DNA of 64,000 nt from Odobenus rosmarus divergens (Eukaryota > Chordata > Mammalia > Carnivora > Odobenidae), in contig NW_004450276.1 of assembly GCF_000321225.1 (NCBI RefSeq), positions 4,975,387-5,039,386 on the forward strand. The letters run 5' to 3'. A program made the position numbers and the translations under genes. Of the stretch, positions 1 to 11,099 are shown in pieces (within the stretch, counting starts at the first letter, position 1; every line of letters starts with the position of its first letter). The notes beneath the pieces are model-generated. The model worked only from the letters and a program-made list of their open reading frames with translations. It ran no database searches and was not told the DNA's origin.

Positions 1-90
1 GGATCCTGATGTGGGGCTTGATCCCAGGACCCTGGGACCATGACCTGAGCCAAAGGCAGATGCTTAAAGACTGAGCCACCCAGGCACCCC
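1..90 (-). mobile_element. SINEC (CAN-SINE), cut by window edge
   Basis: This is the tRNA-like head of a carnivore SINE in reverse orientation, ending GAGCCACCCAGGCACCCC. The tail lies outside the window. Confidence 0.92.
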
Positions 91-137
91 TTACCTCATT
101 TTATTTAATGTTTTGTTCCCTACTGCATCCTCAGAGC

Positions 138-226
138 ATGGAAGGAAAAAGCAGGAAGGGGGAGATGGGAGGAGGGAGGACAAAGGAGAAGAGAGAAAAG
201 AGGGAGAAGGGGGAAGAGGAGAAATA
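138..226 (+). repeat. Polypurine (GGA/GAA-rich) tract
   Basis: An almost pure A/G stretch of about 90 bases of irregular GGGA/GAGAA units, directly after the SINE head. Low complexity, no gene. Confidence 0.8.
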
Positions 227-954
227 ATAACACCAATAATAATCTCCACTTTCGACCACTTATTATGGACCAGGTAGCATATTAAGGACTTAATATTCAC
301 CGCCTCACTCACACATTTCTTGAATGTATGACTCTAAGGATTTACATCCCTTACACCAAGTTCTGTCTACTGCTCTTCTTTCTCAAAATTTTTCTTAATT
401 TTTACCTATTTATTCTCATTAATGAACATTAGAATAATTCTAGTCAGTTCCACAAAGGAAACAAATGGAACTTCAGTGGGCATTGCATGCAACTCAACCT
501 ACAAAACGACTTAGGGAAAAATCTCTCACAACTATTTCAGTCTGTTCCCAAGAGAAGAAGGTGTATTTCCCTACTTCTTTAAACCTTGTATTATGCCTTT
601 CAATGAAGTGTCATCATTTCCTTCTCGAGGTCCCACATGAGGCAAAAAAGTAATTATCATATGCTGATCATTTCCTTATACCTTGATCTTGTATCCAAGA
701 TAAACTGCCTTTTCTTTTTAATAACATATAACAATATATAATCTTATCTGTAAAGACTGACTGTGGTTTCTTCCTCAGGAACACCTGAAATTATTACCAT
801 ACATGCTTGATCTCTTCCTCCTTTTTTTTTTCCACTTAATTTCTTTCCTGGCCCTTTTCCACATATCTGGGTCATTTTCCTAAGTTATGCCACTATAATG
901 GACATGTGTAATTTCTGTATCGGCCTGGGGTTTTTTATTTGGAAACTGCCCCTC

Positions 955-1400
955 CCTCTCACTCTGTGTGATTTGGTGGAGCTGTCCAAGGCAGCCTACT
1001 TTCTTGGCGACAGGGGTGGTGACATGACAAGTTGTCCAATCAGACATCTCATCCCTTTAGAAGCCACAATCAATTAGAGGGCAGACACATAACCCAGGGA
1101 GGGCCAGAGTCACTGATGGATCTGAGGCTGGAGGGAGAAAGAGCTTCTGTCCTTCCCTCTGGAATCAGCGGCTCTAGGGATGATTTAATTCTGGAAACAC
1201 CAGCTGTCATCTTGAGACCACCTAGACAGTCTGAAAGCAAAGCCATGACATGGGGAGAGATGAAGAGTCCCAGTGACACCGTGAGCCACTGGATCCAGGT
1301 ACACCTAAAGGTAGCTTGAATTTCCAGTTATGCGAGCCAATAAATTTTCATGTTTTACTTAGCTAACTTGAGATGGAGTTCTATTGCTAAACCTAGAAAT
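955..1400 (+). mobile_element. MaLR (MLT1-like) LTR remnant
   Basis: The 3' part carries the MaLR LTR hallmark: CCAGTTATGCGAGCCAATAA, then a T-rich stretch and a diverged AGCTAACTTGAGATGGAGTT corresponding to the usual 'agtttgagttgggttt' end. Old and diverged. The left boundary is a guess, and no internal retroviral coding sequence is present. Confidence 0.55.
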
Positions 1401-1596
1401 GCCCAATTAACACAGTCTCCGTTTCAGGTTTTTCTGCAGTGTCAAATCTGTTCTTCATTGCCTCCAATAAAGATATTAATTCTATCAAATTTGTTTTGGA
1501 ATTTCTTCCTTGTCTCACCATGTTCACTTTGTCCCTCAGTTTGTACTTTCATCATTTTGTTGTCTTTTAATCTCAGCTTGTTCCCTATAATCTTGA

Positions 1597-1690
1597 TCTT
1601 TTTTTATTATGTTCAGTTAGCCAACATATAGTACATGATTAGTTTTTGATATAGTGTTCAATGATTCACTAGTTGTGTATAACATCTTTT
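1597..1690 (-). mobile_element. Carnivore L1 3'-end fragment
   Basis: Reads TTTTATTATGTTCAGTTAGCC then ACATATAGTACATGATTAG, the reverse complement of the 3' terminal sequence of carnivore L1s, beginning at a poly-T (the reverse of the poly-A tail). Strongly 5'-truncated. Confidence 0.7.
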
Positions 1691-1699
1691 ACATTTTTT

Positions 1700-2500
1700 T
1701 TTTTACATCTTTGCAGAGGGTCCAACATGCCAGGCATTGTTCTGAGCACTTTACATGCATGAATGCATTAAATCATCATCCCACCCTTGTTGTGCTGCAT
1801 TGTCTGTGTCCAACCGGGCTTCCTCAACATTCCCTCCGGGGACTGGAACTAGTTATCCACAATCCCCTTCCTTGTATTGTTCTGAGTTGGGCTTGGTCAA
1901 TGAGAGACTCAGATTTATGTCCTTGGAGATGCCAAGATTGAGAGATGAGGGGACAGCCAGGATGGCAGCCACAGACAGACCCCCGTGGGGGAATTAAGGC
2001 TGGTGAGCAGACTTAAAGAAATCAAACCCAACTGGCCCAAAACCATCATTCCCCTTGCCACTCTGATGAAGGTTAACGTGATTCTTGGTGAGAAGAGACT
2101 AGAACGGATTTACATCTTAAGTTTGGCAGAACAGAAGGGCGTAGTGGGGCCTGTATTTAGTTATAATCTTGAAGCACTCGTGCAGTCATTCCCAAGAAAT
2201 ACTTTTATCCTAAACTCTCACATTAGAGAAGCCCCCAGGTATCTCACATAGGCACAAGGACTGGAAATTCTATCCCAGGCTTATTTCTGTCTGGGCATCC
2301 TGTATGTAAAAAATGAGTAAAGGATTAGATTATAAGTATTATTTTTATGAGAGAATGTAAACCTTTTATATACAGGTAAACCTAGGATCTGACATTCATC
2401 AGAAGGCAGAAAAGTTTTCAATCTCCTAAAAGATGGGAGTAAAATACTGAGCTGCATCTTTCTCATTATTATTGTTGTCATTGTTTATAAAAAGCATTTT
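1700..2500. other. Unassigned intronic sequence
   Basis: Near 1725-1790 is a short MIR/L2-like phrase (CCAGGCATTGTTCTGAGCAC). In the rest I recognise no repeat, gene or motif. The open frames on the + strand at 1755-2251 overlap one another and have no known domain. Confidence 0.5.
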
Positions 2501-2519
2501 AGAGTTGATAGAAGTTTTC

Positions 2520-2640
2520 TTATTCATGAGTTAATTTTACCACCACCACAATCTTGTAAAGAAGGCAGAATGGGTATTACTAACTATTCTTGTCTCAGAG
2601 ATGAGCAAAACACTAATGTATCTATTTTAATACTAACTCC
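2520..2640 (-). repeat. MIR fragment
   Basis: A reverse-orientation MIR piece: 'atcttgtaaagaaggcag' followed by a TATTACT...CAGAGATGAGCAAA segment matching the MIR tail complement. Diverged. Confidence 0.4.
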
Positions 2641-3424
2641 CAAAGTGCTGTTATTATAAGTCACATTGGGGAACCACACAGAACCATGACAGCCTCTCTA
2701 GTATCATTTTACTGATTTATCTCTAAGCTTTTTCACTTTCTGATGGAATAGAAATTTTATCTCCTGGTAAGTTTTTCTTACCATTAAGAAAATATATATA
2801 TCATTCTTAAACATAAAGTCTCTTGTTTCCCCTGCTGAATACTTCCTTCCAATACACATTGAATTGATTATATGGTGTTTTAGAAGAGTTTACCACTCCA
2901 ATTTCATCATAAGTCTATACAGACCACATTACTTACAAAACTTAAGATGGCAGTTCAAAATTTGTTTGACTTGCTTCAGAACTATTGGGTTTTGCATCTC
3001 TGATAAGATTGATGAGAACTAATAATGTTACTGGGGTTTTCATTTTGAGCCCATCTTTAGGGGAAAGTAACCGGATAGATTATCTCCAGTTTCTCTAATT
3101 ACATTAGAAGAATTTGGCAGGGGTACATCCCTTAAGATACAAAGGATTTAGATTGGCTGTTTTTAATCATTTCTTGATTATAGTATCAACAAGATAGGTA
3201 GTTATATGGGTTCAGGATCATTTTGAACATGCCCTTCTGACCTAAATGCTTCTTAATATAAATTTCATATACAGTTGGCCTTTTTCTCAATCTAAGCTCT
3301 GTTAATTATTTCAAATTGACTATGAAATCATCCTAACCTCTCAAATCACCCTTTAAAATTGGAAGGGGACCAAAGAGGACTCATATTTTACGGAGCTGCT
3401 CCTCTGCAAAGCCCTTTATATATA

Positions 3425-3590
3425 TATACACCATCTCATTTAATACTTGCAAGAGCCCAGTGAGTTGGATACAACTGCCCCACTTTACAGATAGGAACAC
3501 TGAGATTTGGAGATATTAAGTAACTTGTCCAAGATCATACAGGCAACATGTGGTCTGACTCTAAATTCCTTTTCTACTATGTGCTACAGT
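3425..3590 (-). repeat. MIR element
   Basis: Reverse-orientation MIR with the recognisable phrases CATCTCATTTAATACTTGCA, CACTTTACAGATAGGAACAC and TTAAGTAACTTGTCCAAGAT. Confidence 0.75.
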
Positions 3591-3948
3591 GGAGGATATT
3601 CGGATAAATGATCTCCCCCGCCCCGTTCCATGCTCACTGAATTGGGGTGGGTGGGCAGAAGAGACTAGTGCCCCTAGAACAACTAGTCTTCCTGTTGAAA
3701 CTCTGAGTTACACAGAGGGGAGAATTCAGTCGGCCCTCACAGAAGTCCTCTCCCCTTCCTCTTCTGCCTATTCAGACTTCTAAAGGCATGAGGGAGAGAA
3801 CAGTTCTGAAAGGAGAAACATGCCCTTTGGCCCATTGATAAATGTTCTAATAAAAGTTTGAGCTGAAAGGAGGCAGAACTTAAAAAGTTTAAACTGCAGT
3901 TGGCCCAGTTTCTTGGTTCTCTAACTGATACTAGAAAGCTGACTTGCT

Positions 3949-4414
3949 TGGGTTAGCATCTAGGAAGTTCTTTATTTCAGATGCTCATATAAAATCTGTA
4001 CTTTTGCTTTAGATATAATTTGGTCTTTATTTTCCTACTTTTTTCTTCTAACAGAAAGTATGTGTGACTGTTATTTTTATTATCATTATTATCTGTAAAT
4101 AGTTGCTCCACAATTCAAAACACTGATTTTATATATATTTTTTTAAAGATTTTATTTATTTATTCATGAGAGACAGAGACAGAGAGAGAGAGGCAGAGGG
4201 AGAAGCAGGCTCCCAAGGAGCAGGGAGCCCGATGCAGAATTCGATCCCAGGACCCTGGGATCATGACCTGAGCTGAAGGCAGACGCTTAACCATCTGGGC
4301 CACCCAGGCGCCCTGATTTTATATTTCTTAATTGTTGTCTAATGGTGATGGTTAAAGTCTGATCCTTGATAAACTACAATAAATTACAATTTGCTTTAGG
4401 AAATGAAAAAAAAA
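3949..4414 (+). mobile_element. Retroposed transcript 3' end (processed-pseudogene-like) with poly-A and TSD
   Basis: The segment is bracketed by a perfect 16-bp direct repeat, AGAAAGCTGACTTGCT, at 3933-3948 and 4415-4430. It ends in a poly-A run (4406-4415), and an AATAAA signal lies 22 nt before that run (4378-4383). These are the marks of L1-mediated reverse transcription of a polyadenylated RNA. The insert (about 290 bp without the later SINE at 4135-4312) does not look like L1 or a known SINE and has no open frame. It is probably a 5'-truncated 3' UTR; the parent gene is not recognised. Confidence 0.7.
4135..4312 (-). mobile_element. SINEC
   Basis: Full-length reverse-orientation element, from T-rich tail (TTTTTTAAAGATTTTATTTA) to head (CACCCAGGCGCC). 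Target-site duplication CTGATTTTATAT at 4123-4134 and 4313-4324. It lies inside the older retroposed insert, so it came later. Confidence 0.95.
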
Positions 4415-4430
4415 AGAAAGCTGACTTGCT

Positions 4431-5084
4431 CTTGGTAGAAACATAAAATAAAAAGGTCAGCAAAGATGCCTTATTTCTAGGCAAATCAGATGTACGTGTG
4501 ACAACACATTTTCTTTCAAAATAAATCAAGTCATTTAGAGGCATCATGTAAAGGGACATCTCACATTACGGAAGTGTAATTCTATTAGTAGATTCTCTGC
4601 AAATGGGTTTCGACGGACTGAAGTTTTGTGGGAGACAGAGTTTTGTCTTTTGTGGAGATGCACTAGCCTCACCTAACAACCAGGAGAGGTACTTGCTTTC
4701 CTGTGGCTTTCGAGACCTAGGTTTAAATTTCATATTGTAGGGACAACAAATGTATTCTTCTAAGTGCCCTGACTCTAGGGGAATATCAACTACTTCACAG
4801 GTAAAATACAAATATCATTCTCACTTTAAATCTGAGTAAATAGTCTTAAACACTTTCTAAATCCTATTATATGTACAAACTTTGCATGTGAAGGTCGAGC
4901 CGAGTAGGCAGAGGAGTGTAAGTAAATACATCCTTCTCCCATAAGTACACAGTATTGAATGGAAGAGAAAAGGCCTTTATACTCTATTCCCTCAATCCCT
5001 CAATCAAAGACCTTTTAAAAGAAAAGGCAGAGTTAAAATAATAACCCCTGTTATATGATAAGGAACTTCCGTATTTGAATTTCA
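4431..5084. other. Unassigned intronic sequence
   Basis: No repeat or gene recognised. The 81-codon minus-strand frame at 4811-4566 has no familiar domain. Confidence 0.5.
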
Positions 5085-5260
5085 TTGAATTATAGAGTTG
5101 GAAGCAGCCTCCCGAGGGTCCATGTAAGGTGCTCCAGCCCCTCCCGGGCCACCGCTGATGCCTTCGGTCCTGCAGCGCCTTGAATCTGTTGATCTAAATC
5201 CTGATGATAACCTATTTTGTCCCACATTTTTAAAATTTCATTTAAAATCTCAACCAATAA
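5085..5260. repeat. Possible L3/CR1 fragment
   Basis: Contains ATTATAGAGTTGGAAGCAGCC and 'gctccagcccctcc', resembling the 'agagttggaagggacct...tccaacccc' block of old mammalian CR1/L3 elements. Too diverged to be certain. Confidence 0.35.
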
Positions 5261-5309
5261 CCAATGCCTTTTAAGAGGCATCCAGAAAAGGTGGACTTGG
5301 GAGTTTGAC

Positions 5310-5460
5310 TCTTTCGTCTCATTTTCTTCATCTACAGAACGGGGACTCAGTACAGGGATTTTGTGAGAGTTGGAAACAATGGGAGTCTTGGCAGAGTTCC
5401 TGCTGCACAGCCATGCTAAGTGGTAGTAATTATGGTTATGACCGTCATTCTGTAAGCAAA
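5310..5460 (+). repeat. MIR element
   Basis: Forward MIR: TCATTTTCTTCATCTACAGA, then a GGATTTTGTGAGAGTT block and a GTGGTAGTAATTATGGTTAT tail in the expected order. Confidence 0.65.
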
Positions 5461-5956
5461 CTGTTCTTACGAAGCATCCCCTTCAAATGGCCTTGCTGGT
5501 AATTACAGACGTGTAGCTTTCTCATCTCTCATCCAAGTTAAACCACCTTGGGAAATTGTCTTGGTACTGGCATCTTTTTACACATTGGAGTGAAAATGTA
5601 AAACCTCACTCCATTTGTACTTAAGCATTGATCTATTGCAATTTAATACCAGACAACTGTTGCCATCCTGGAAAGAGACACTGCACAGCTGAGGCTCTGG
5701 GGACACAACGTCAGCCAAGCCCCATTCAGTAAGGGAGCTAGGTGGTGGGACAGAGCCCATTGGAGATGACAAAGTTGTTGCATGTAGTTTCCAAAGAAAG
5801 GGAGTTTCTTGACCCAACTAAGGCAGACACCTTTATCTGAACTGATTGTAGCCCATAAAGAACCTAACGAACAGTCCCTACATGCCTCCTAGAGAACAAA
5901 GAACTCCTAATGGGGAGACAAATGAGCTTCCACCGAAATTTCAGGAAGAAATTATT

Positions 5957-5982
5957 CTTCTAGGCCACCAGTGGCCTAGAAG
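5957..5982. repeat. Perfect palindrome, 12-bp arms, 2-nt spacer
   Basis: Arms CTTCTAGGCCAC (5957-5968) and GTGGCCTAGAAG (5971-5982) are exact reverse complements around CA. It could form a cruciform in DNA or a tight hairpin in intronic RNA. No element boundary or TSD is seen. Confidence 0.9.
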
Positions 5983-6604
5983 TGGTGGTCATTGAGCAAA
6001 CACATGGAAGTTTTGATGCACCTGCTAACTTACAACTTTATAATCTTCTAACTTACAACTTTTAAAAGAGTTTATCTTCTATGGGTCTGTTTCCTCTCCC
6101 TTGGTTTCTGCTAAGTCAGCCATTATGCATCAACTGCTTTCATGTTCTCCATGGGTCTTAAGTTTGACCATTTGCTCTCCGTATGTGTTCCAAAAGGGTA
6201 GTGGGGTACTATCTCACTAGCCTTTGTGAGTGACTATTCCCAGGCCAGTGGTTTCTGGTGTCCTTTCTCCTAGTTCTTCTACAATTCGAGACTGGAAACT
6301 ACAAGAGCTTTACCATCAAGTCAAGGGCACTCTAGGAAATGCCAATAACCCAACAGGTCCAAAGCAGAACTTCCAATATCTGCAAGGACCTGACATTTTA
6401 AAGACATTCTACAAGGTTTTAATGACTTTTGATAGAGTCATTCAGATGAATTTATGACTGAACACTGAGAGATTTAAAAACAAGAAATTTTAAAGTTCTT
6501 TTTGAAGAGGAGAGTGGTAATATGTAAATTGCAACAACATATCCATTAGCCCTGATGTGGGTAACCATGATTTACCAGAAAAACATGAGGGATGGCATCC
6601 TTAC

Positions 6605-6715
6605 ATTACTCTGGTGTTTATTGACTTCCATGGCATGTTTGATGTCAGGTGGCTCCTTCATATGGGCATAATCTGAGAATCCTTTGGCAGCATCGTGTTT
6701 CTGCTTATAGGCAAC
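6605..6715 (-). CDS. NEBL: NEBL coding exon 5 (third nebulin-like repeat); last exon in window
   Basis: This exon encodes 37 residues (124-160), beginning VAYKQKHDAAKGFSDYAHMK and ending VNKHQSN. VAYK completes the SEVAYK motif across the junction with exon 4, and the final SN should begin the next motif in exon 6 beyond the window. The acceptor is TTTTTAAAG and the donor is GTAAGG. Gln128 (codon at 6703-6701, CAG) is a position altered in human cardiomyopathy. Phase is 0. The coding sequence is truncated by the window, not broken. Confidence 0.95.
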
Positions 6716-7419
6716 CTTTAAAAACACAAATCATTGTTAGTTTTTTCAGGGGTATATTACATTCTTACCTGTTAAACTTCAGTGTTTTGCTAGGAGTTTG
6801 TGTATTTGAATCCCACCACTGATGGTCATATTTGCCTAAGCCTCTACAACAAGAGAATATACTTAGTGCTTTAAGGTTAGTGCTTCAGGTTAGAATCCTA
6901 AATCTGACTCTTTCCTGCTTGTTTCAAAAGTCCTTGACCATATGCACGCTGAAATCCCTGCTCATATTCAGCTAGCTTAAATCTCAGCTACGGTTTTGGG
7001 AAACCTTCCAAATCTATGAGCTCTTAGGGTCATAAATGTCCAAGGTTTAAATCTTGGGAAAGCAACTGACAAAGTGGGGAAAATGACCAGATATTTAAAG
7101 GCAAATTTTTCATTTTTAATTAATTGTTATGACTTTTCTGTAGGCACAGCTATAATATAACATAAACCTCATTAAATGTCTCAACCTTTGGGAGAAAATA
7201 AAACATGCATGCAGATTTCTGAGATATGTCAAGGTCTGTCCTCTGTGAGGGAAGTGAGCATCATGCCAATGTCATCCATTGCTACCATTTCAATTTGTTC
7301 CCTCCTGGGATGGATAGAAGGCATGAGAATGATTACTTCAAAGGTAGAAGTAACCAAATTCAATGATAGAGTTAGGGGGAAAAAATTCCAGAAGACGGCA
7401 AAGAAATTATCCCTTTATT

Positions 7420-7625
7420 CGCAGTCTATTCCATTATCCTATGTATTTCCTTTGCAATTTTCAATTACTTTTATTTTTATAGAGTTACTTATTTTCTGTC
7501 TTCCGTCATGAGAACATAACTTATCTAGCTTGGTGAATGCTCAGAACCCAAACTAGTGCCTGGCACAAAGTAAGGATCAATAAATATTTGCTCAATGAAT
7601 GAATGGATAAAAATAAAACAGGAAT
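7420..7625 (+). repeat. L2 3'-end fragment
   Basis: Ends in the L2 signature TAGTGCCTGGCACAAAGTAA followed by GATCAATAAATATTTGCTCA and an AATGAATGAATG tail. Confidence 0.75.
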
Positions 7626-7844
7626 GAATGAATAAATTCTTTTAAAATTAATTTTAAATAGATATTAAGTTTTATAATAAAAAGATATTAAACAGAGTTA
7701 GAATAACTCAACACAGGAGAATAGAGGCAATTTAAAGAGAAAAACTAGAAGAGTAGTCACAAGAACAAAATAAGATCTAATTTTTAACAGAAAGGAATAA
7801 CAGCTCAACTTAAGGAAAAACTTTTTACCGATACTAGCTCCTTG

Positions 7845-7955
7845 AGAGCTATGCCTATATCTTCTTACACATCTTTTAATATCCTGTGCCTCTCAAACTG
7901 AATGACAGAGAGTAGAAATGCAATAAATGTTTAGCAAAAGAGTGAATAAATGAGT
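7845..7955 (+). repeat. L2 3'-end fragment
   Basis: A second diverged L2 terminus with AAATGCAATAAATGTTTAGC and a GAATAAATGAG tail. Confidence 0.5.
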
Positions 7956-8199
7956 TTATTAAATATTCTCATGAACTTAAACCCCTCATGGGTTTTAATA
8001 AACCATATTAACCATTCACTTAACTTAGATAATATACTTGTCTAGAGGATTAAGGTGATATTTACAAAACTAATTTTTAAAAACAAAATCATCGCCTCTT
8101 ACCATAAAGAAAGAAAGCCATTTCTTACAACTATCAATATTTAAATCTCCTCTCTGGTTCCCCCACCAAGTTCTTCTTCAAAATGTTTACTGAAATGGA

Positions 8200-8850
8200 A
8201 CACACGCTGGGGTGTCACAGTCTCTAAATTGTGGAAGCTTTGACACAAAGCCCCTCCCTTAATGAAGCCCCAATATGTCTTCCCCTGGCGGCTAGTTCAC
8301 CGGATGGAACTTCAGGTGTGGGTAAACAGCTGCCAATGACTCCCATTTCTCCAGATCATCTGCACGGAGTAAGGTCGTGAGCCCCTGTACCCCTAAATGC
8401 CCTCCTCTGCACAATTTCCAATTAATCCACCCTTTCTTAAGATGCCCAGAATGTTCCAGATATGGTCTCACCTCTCTTAATTAGAACTGTCCAATTTAGT
8501 CTGGGTTATGATTTCTTGTGTGCTCGCTATTATTCATGTATGCATAGATCACAGTGTTTTCCTTCTGATAACTACGTTGAGATTCCTGTCACCTAGTGTC
8601 CTAAGCCTTGTTCAGTTCTGCCTCACTCTGTCTTCACATCCAATCCGGCATATCTAGTTGATTATCAGGACTCACACGCAGCACCCCCATGTTATTCCAG
8701 GGATCACTCATTTTTTTAGAGTCTGTCCATTGATTTAATCCATCAGGATATCTAATTCTCATGAACATATCTTTACATTTTTACCAATTAGTTATGTTAA
8801 ATAGGAAACCCGTTAAGGACCTCCATTTAAGTTGGCAAAAACCATTATGT
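8200..8850 (+). repeat. L3/CR1 LINE fragment
   Basis: Contains, in order, TGCCCTCCTCTGCACAATTT, TTTCTTAAGATGCCCAGAAT and CCAGATATGGTCTCACC. These match the L3/CR1 3' region ('ccctcctctggacacgctcc...cttcttaaaatgtggtgcccagaactg...ccagatgtggtctgacc'). An ancient element; the ends are uncertain. Confidence 0.65.
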
Positions 8851-9039
8851 CAGTTCCATTACATTCTATATTATAACTTTGGGGGAAAGGAGGAGTAATG
8901 GGTGACCAGGTCCATTATGCCAAGAAGAAACCTTTATCAGATTTGTTTCTTCTTAAATAAAAGGAGATAGCATGTACCTAGCTCCTTTTTGCTGGGTGCC
9001 TGGTTTAGTTTGTATGACTTGTGACTTTATAAACATGAT

Positions 9040-9400
9040 CAATACAGCTGATCATTTAGTGGGTTATCACAGAAATGGTGAGTCATCAAGCACAATTTTA
9101 AAAAGCACTCTTTCTTTAAAAGGCTCTGTAATTTTCTACTTGCAGCATTAAAAGTCATTTCATTTATAGCTACAACGAAGCACCACTTTAGAATTAAGAT
9201 TACATCAAATTGGAGGCAGCTGAACTTGAATTTATCGTATTAATTTTCATCCTTAAAATAGCTAATGGAAAATCATGTCAAGCTAATAAATTTTCTGATA
9301 AATTTGATTTCTTAGGATTTGTCATTATTGTTTAGCATTTCCCTAGATTAACACTGTTTTCTTCATACCTTGAGAATTAAGGTCGCCTTGCTACTGGATA
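9040..9400. other. Unique-looking intron sequence, possible conserved non-coding element
   Basis: No repeat signature. AT-rich with several homeodomain-type ATTA/TAAT cores and dense non-repetitive sequence. Function is not established; conservation would have to be measured. Confidence 0.25.
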
Positions 9401-9424
9401 CCTAACTAGTGGAGGACACTTGCA

Positions 9425-9545
9425 ATAGTCTTATATACTTATATATAAATATGTTTATAAAAGTAGTACATACATTTATCTTGCATATTGGATAGCATAG
9501 TATAGCATAGTATATTTTTATATCATATATATATATCATACATAA
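9425..9545. repeat. AT-rich simple repeat zone
   Basis: Irregular TATATA/TATAAA and a GTATAGCATA repeat (9498-9515), low complexity. Confidence 0.75.
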
Positions 9546-9679
9546 GATCTCTATACATTTCTAACTTCAGGATATTTTAAACTACTATAGGTAAATACAC
9601 TGCTAGGCAGGACCCCGGAGCCACTATGGATAAAAACACAGGCCGTCAAACATCTGAGTCCAGATGCCTGAGTAGCCTG

Positions 9680-9910
9680 TATCAGTTCTCTGGTAAGAGA
9701 TTATTTAGCCTCTGCCTGAAACAGCCCTGGTGAGAAGGATCTCACCATTTCATGGCATGGTCCATTCGTTTCCAGAAATTCTCTTTGTGGTCTTTGTTTA
9801 TAAAATTTTTAATGGGGGATATCTCATAAAACGGCATCCTAAAATCTCCACATCTCGCTCTTTTTTTAGAATGACTTCCCCTCAGTCATTTTCTGTAAGG
9901 AGCATTAATT
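9680..9910 (+). repeat. L3/CR1 LINE fragment
   Basis: GAGAAGGATCTCACCATTTC, CATGGTCCATTCGTTTCCAG and AGAAATTCTCTTTG parallel the L3/CR1 block 'gagctcactacc...cctgttccatttt...agaaagttcttcc', which normally precedes the block seen at 8200-8850. Diverged. Confidence 0.5.
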
Positions 9911-10238
9911 TAGCTCTCTTCACCTTATCATTCTAGTTTGGATGTAAGCATCTGAGAATGTTTGCAAATTGATTTTAACATAACATTTTGATCCAGTGTC
10001 CTCAGTTTAGGAGACTTTTCATTAGAATCCAGAACACCTTGAAATTCCAGAATGTGTCTACTACCTCTAATTTAGGTTACCACAAATCTGATACAATTTG
10101 GACACAGTAAAATGTTAGTTGTTTAATTTTATCAGACACTGTCAGATAGTTTTACTTTCTTGATAGTCTTATTACCAGGTAAGCTCTGAGAACTGCAATT
10201 TTAGCAACAATAAAATTGATTTATACAAACCTCAAGAA

Positions 10239-10292
10239 GTATTATTACATTACATTGAAATGTTATTACGTTACATTATTCCATTGAAATAG
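10239..10292 (+). repeat. Imperfect tandem repeat
   Basis: Two copies of a TTATTACATTACATTGAAAT-like unit, the second carrying an extra ATTCC. Confidence 0.7.
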
Positions 10293-10513
10293 ATACTTTA
10301 TTCAGAATCCAGGTATTTCCTTACTAACAAGTTCAGTGACTAATTACAACAGAGGGCAGTGTTGGGAGCACACACCCGTCTTTCCCAGGGGCATACTCTA
10401 CTATAGCATAACACATGCTAACAATGCAAGAGACAACTTATTCTGGGGGGAAAAAAAGATAGATTCCACAATATACAATATGGATTATCTTCCACGTTAA
10501 GTCCTACATTGCA

Positions 10514-10563
10514 TTGTATGGTGACTAACATAACATAATAAAATTAAATTAAATTTTTTTAAA
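10514..10563 (+). mobile_element. Ultra-truncated L1 insertion (about 50 bp) with TSD
   Basis: GTATGGTGACTAACATAACA followed by TAATAAAATTAAATT is the terminal 3' sequence of carnivore L1. It is flanked by AAGTCCTACATTGCA (10499-10513) and AAGTCCTATATTGCA (10564-10578), a 15-bp target-site duplication with one mismatch. The site reads TT/AAGT, close to the L1 endonuclease preference. Confidence 0.75.
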
Positions 10564-11099
10564 AAGTCCTATATTGCACATGTACGCTTCTGCCATAAAA
10601 AATGAGAAAAGTTGGCCACTTTCACACAATGAGGATGTAAATATCTGACAAGGTTACCTTCCCAAGTATAAAAATAAGAAGAGACTATTCTTTCTTGCAT
10701 AATTGTTGTTTGTCACATATCAAGTGTTGGGTTGTACTTATTTGCGTTATAAAGTAGTCCGTTTATTATCAGCAAGTGGCTAGGTGACTAGATGTTGTGA
10801 GGGAAAAAAGGGACATATTAGTCATGGTCAGCCCTGCAAAACTCTGATATCATATATTTTTAGCTTCATGTTAGACAGCTGAGATTAGCTTACTGCCAAG
10901 CTGAGTACACAGAGGACATTTAAATTTGTAATAATAAAGTACTTAAAGATGTTCTGCAAAGGATAACAATGCTCAGTCTTTTTCGAGAGTATTTTAGGAC
11001 TATTTTAAAATTACCTAGGCATCCTCTACCTAAAACTAAAAAGATTTTGAAGGAAGAAGTCAAGTTGTTTAATAAGCAAAAGAGTGGTGGAAATGGTAA

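Larger units (their letters stand above)
1..6604 (-). other. NEBL: NEBL intron 5 (part)
   Basis: No sixth NEBL exon was found on either strand of this segment, so it is the right-hand part of intron 5. Contents: SINEC head (1-90), polypurine tract (138-226), MaLR LTR remnant (about 955-1400), L1 tail (about 1597-1690), MIR fragments (2520, 3425, 5310), a retroposed mRNA-like insert (3949-4414) carrying a SINEC, an L3/CR1-like patch (5085-5260) and a palindrome (5957-5982). In 2640-3420 and 5480-6600 I see nothing else. Confidence 0.75.

Noticed and set aside
1..6604. Search for NEBL exon 6
   Set aside because: No phase-0 exon starting with an xxYR/K motif after AG and ending before GT was found on the minus strand. 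The exon is presumed to lie beyond coordinate 1.
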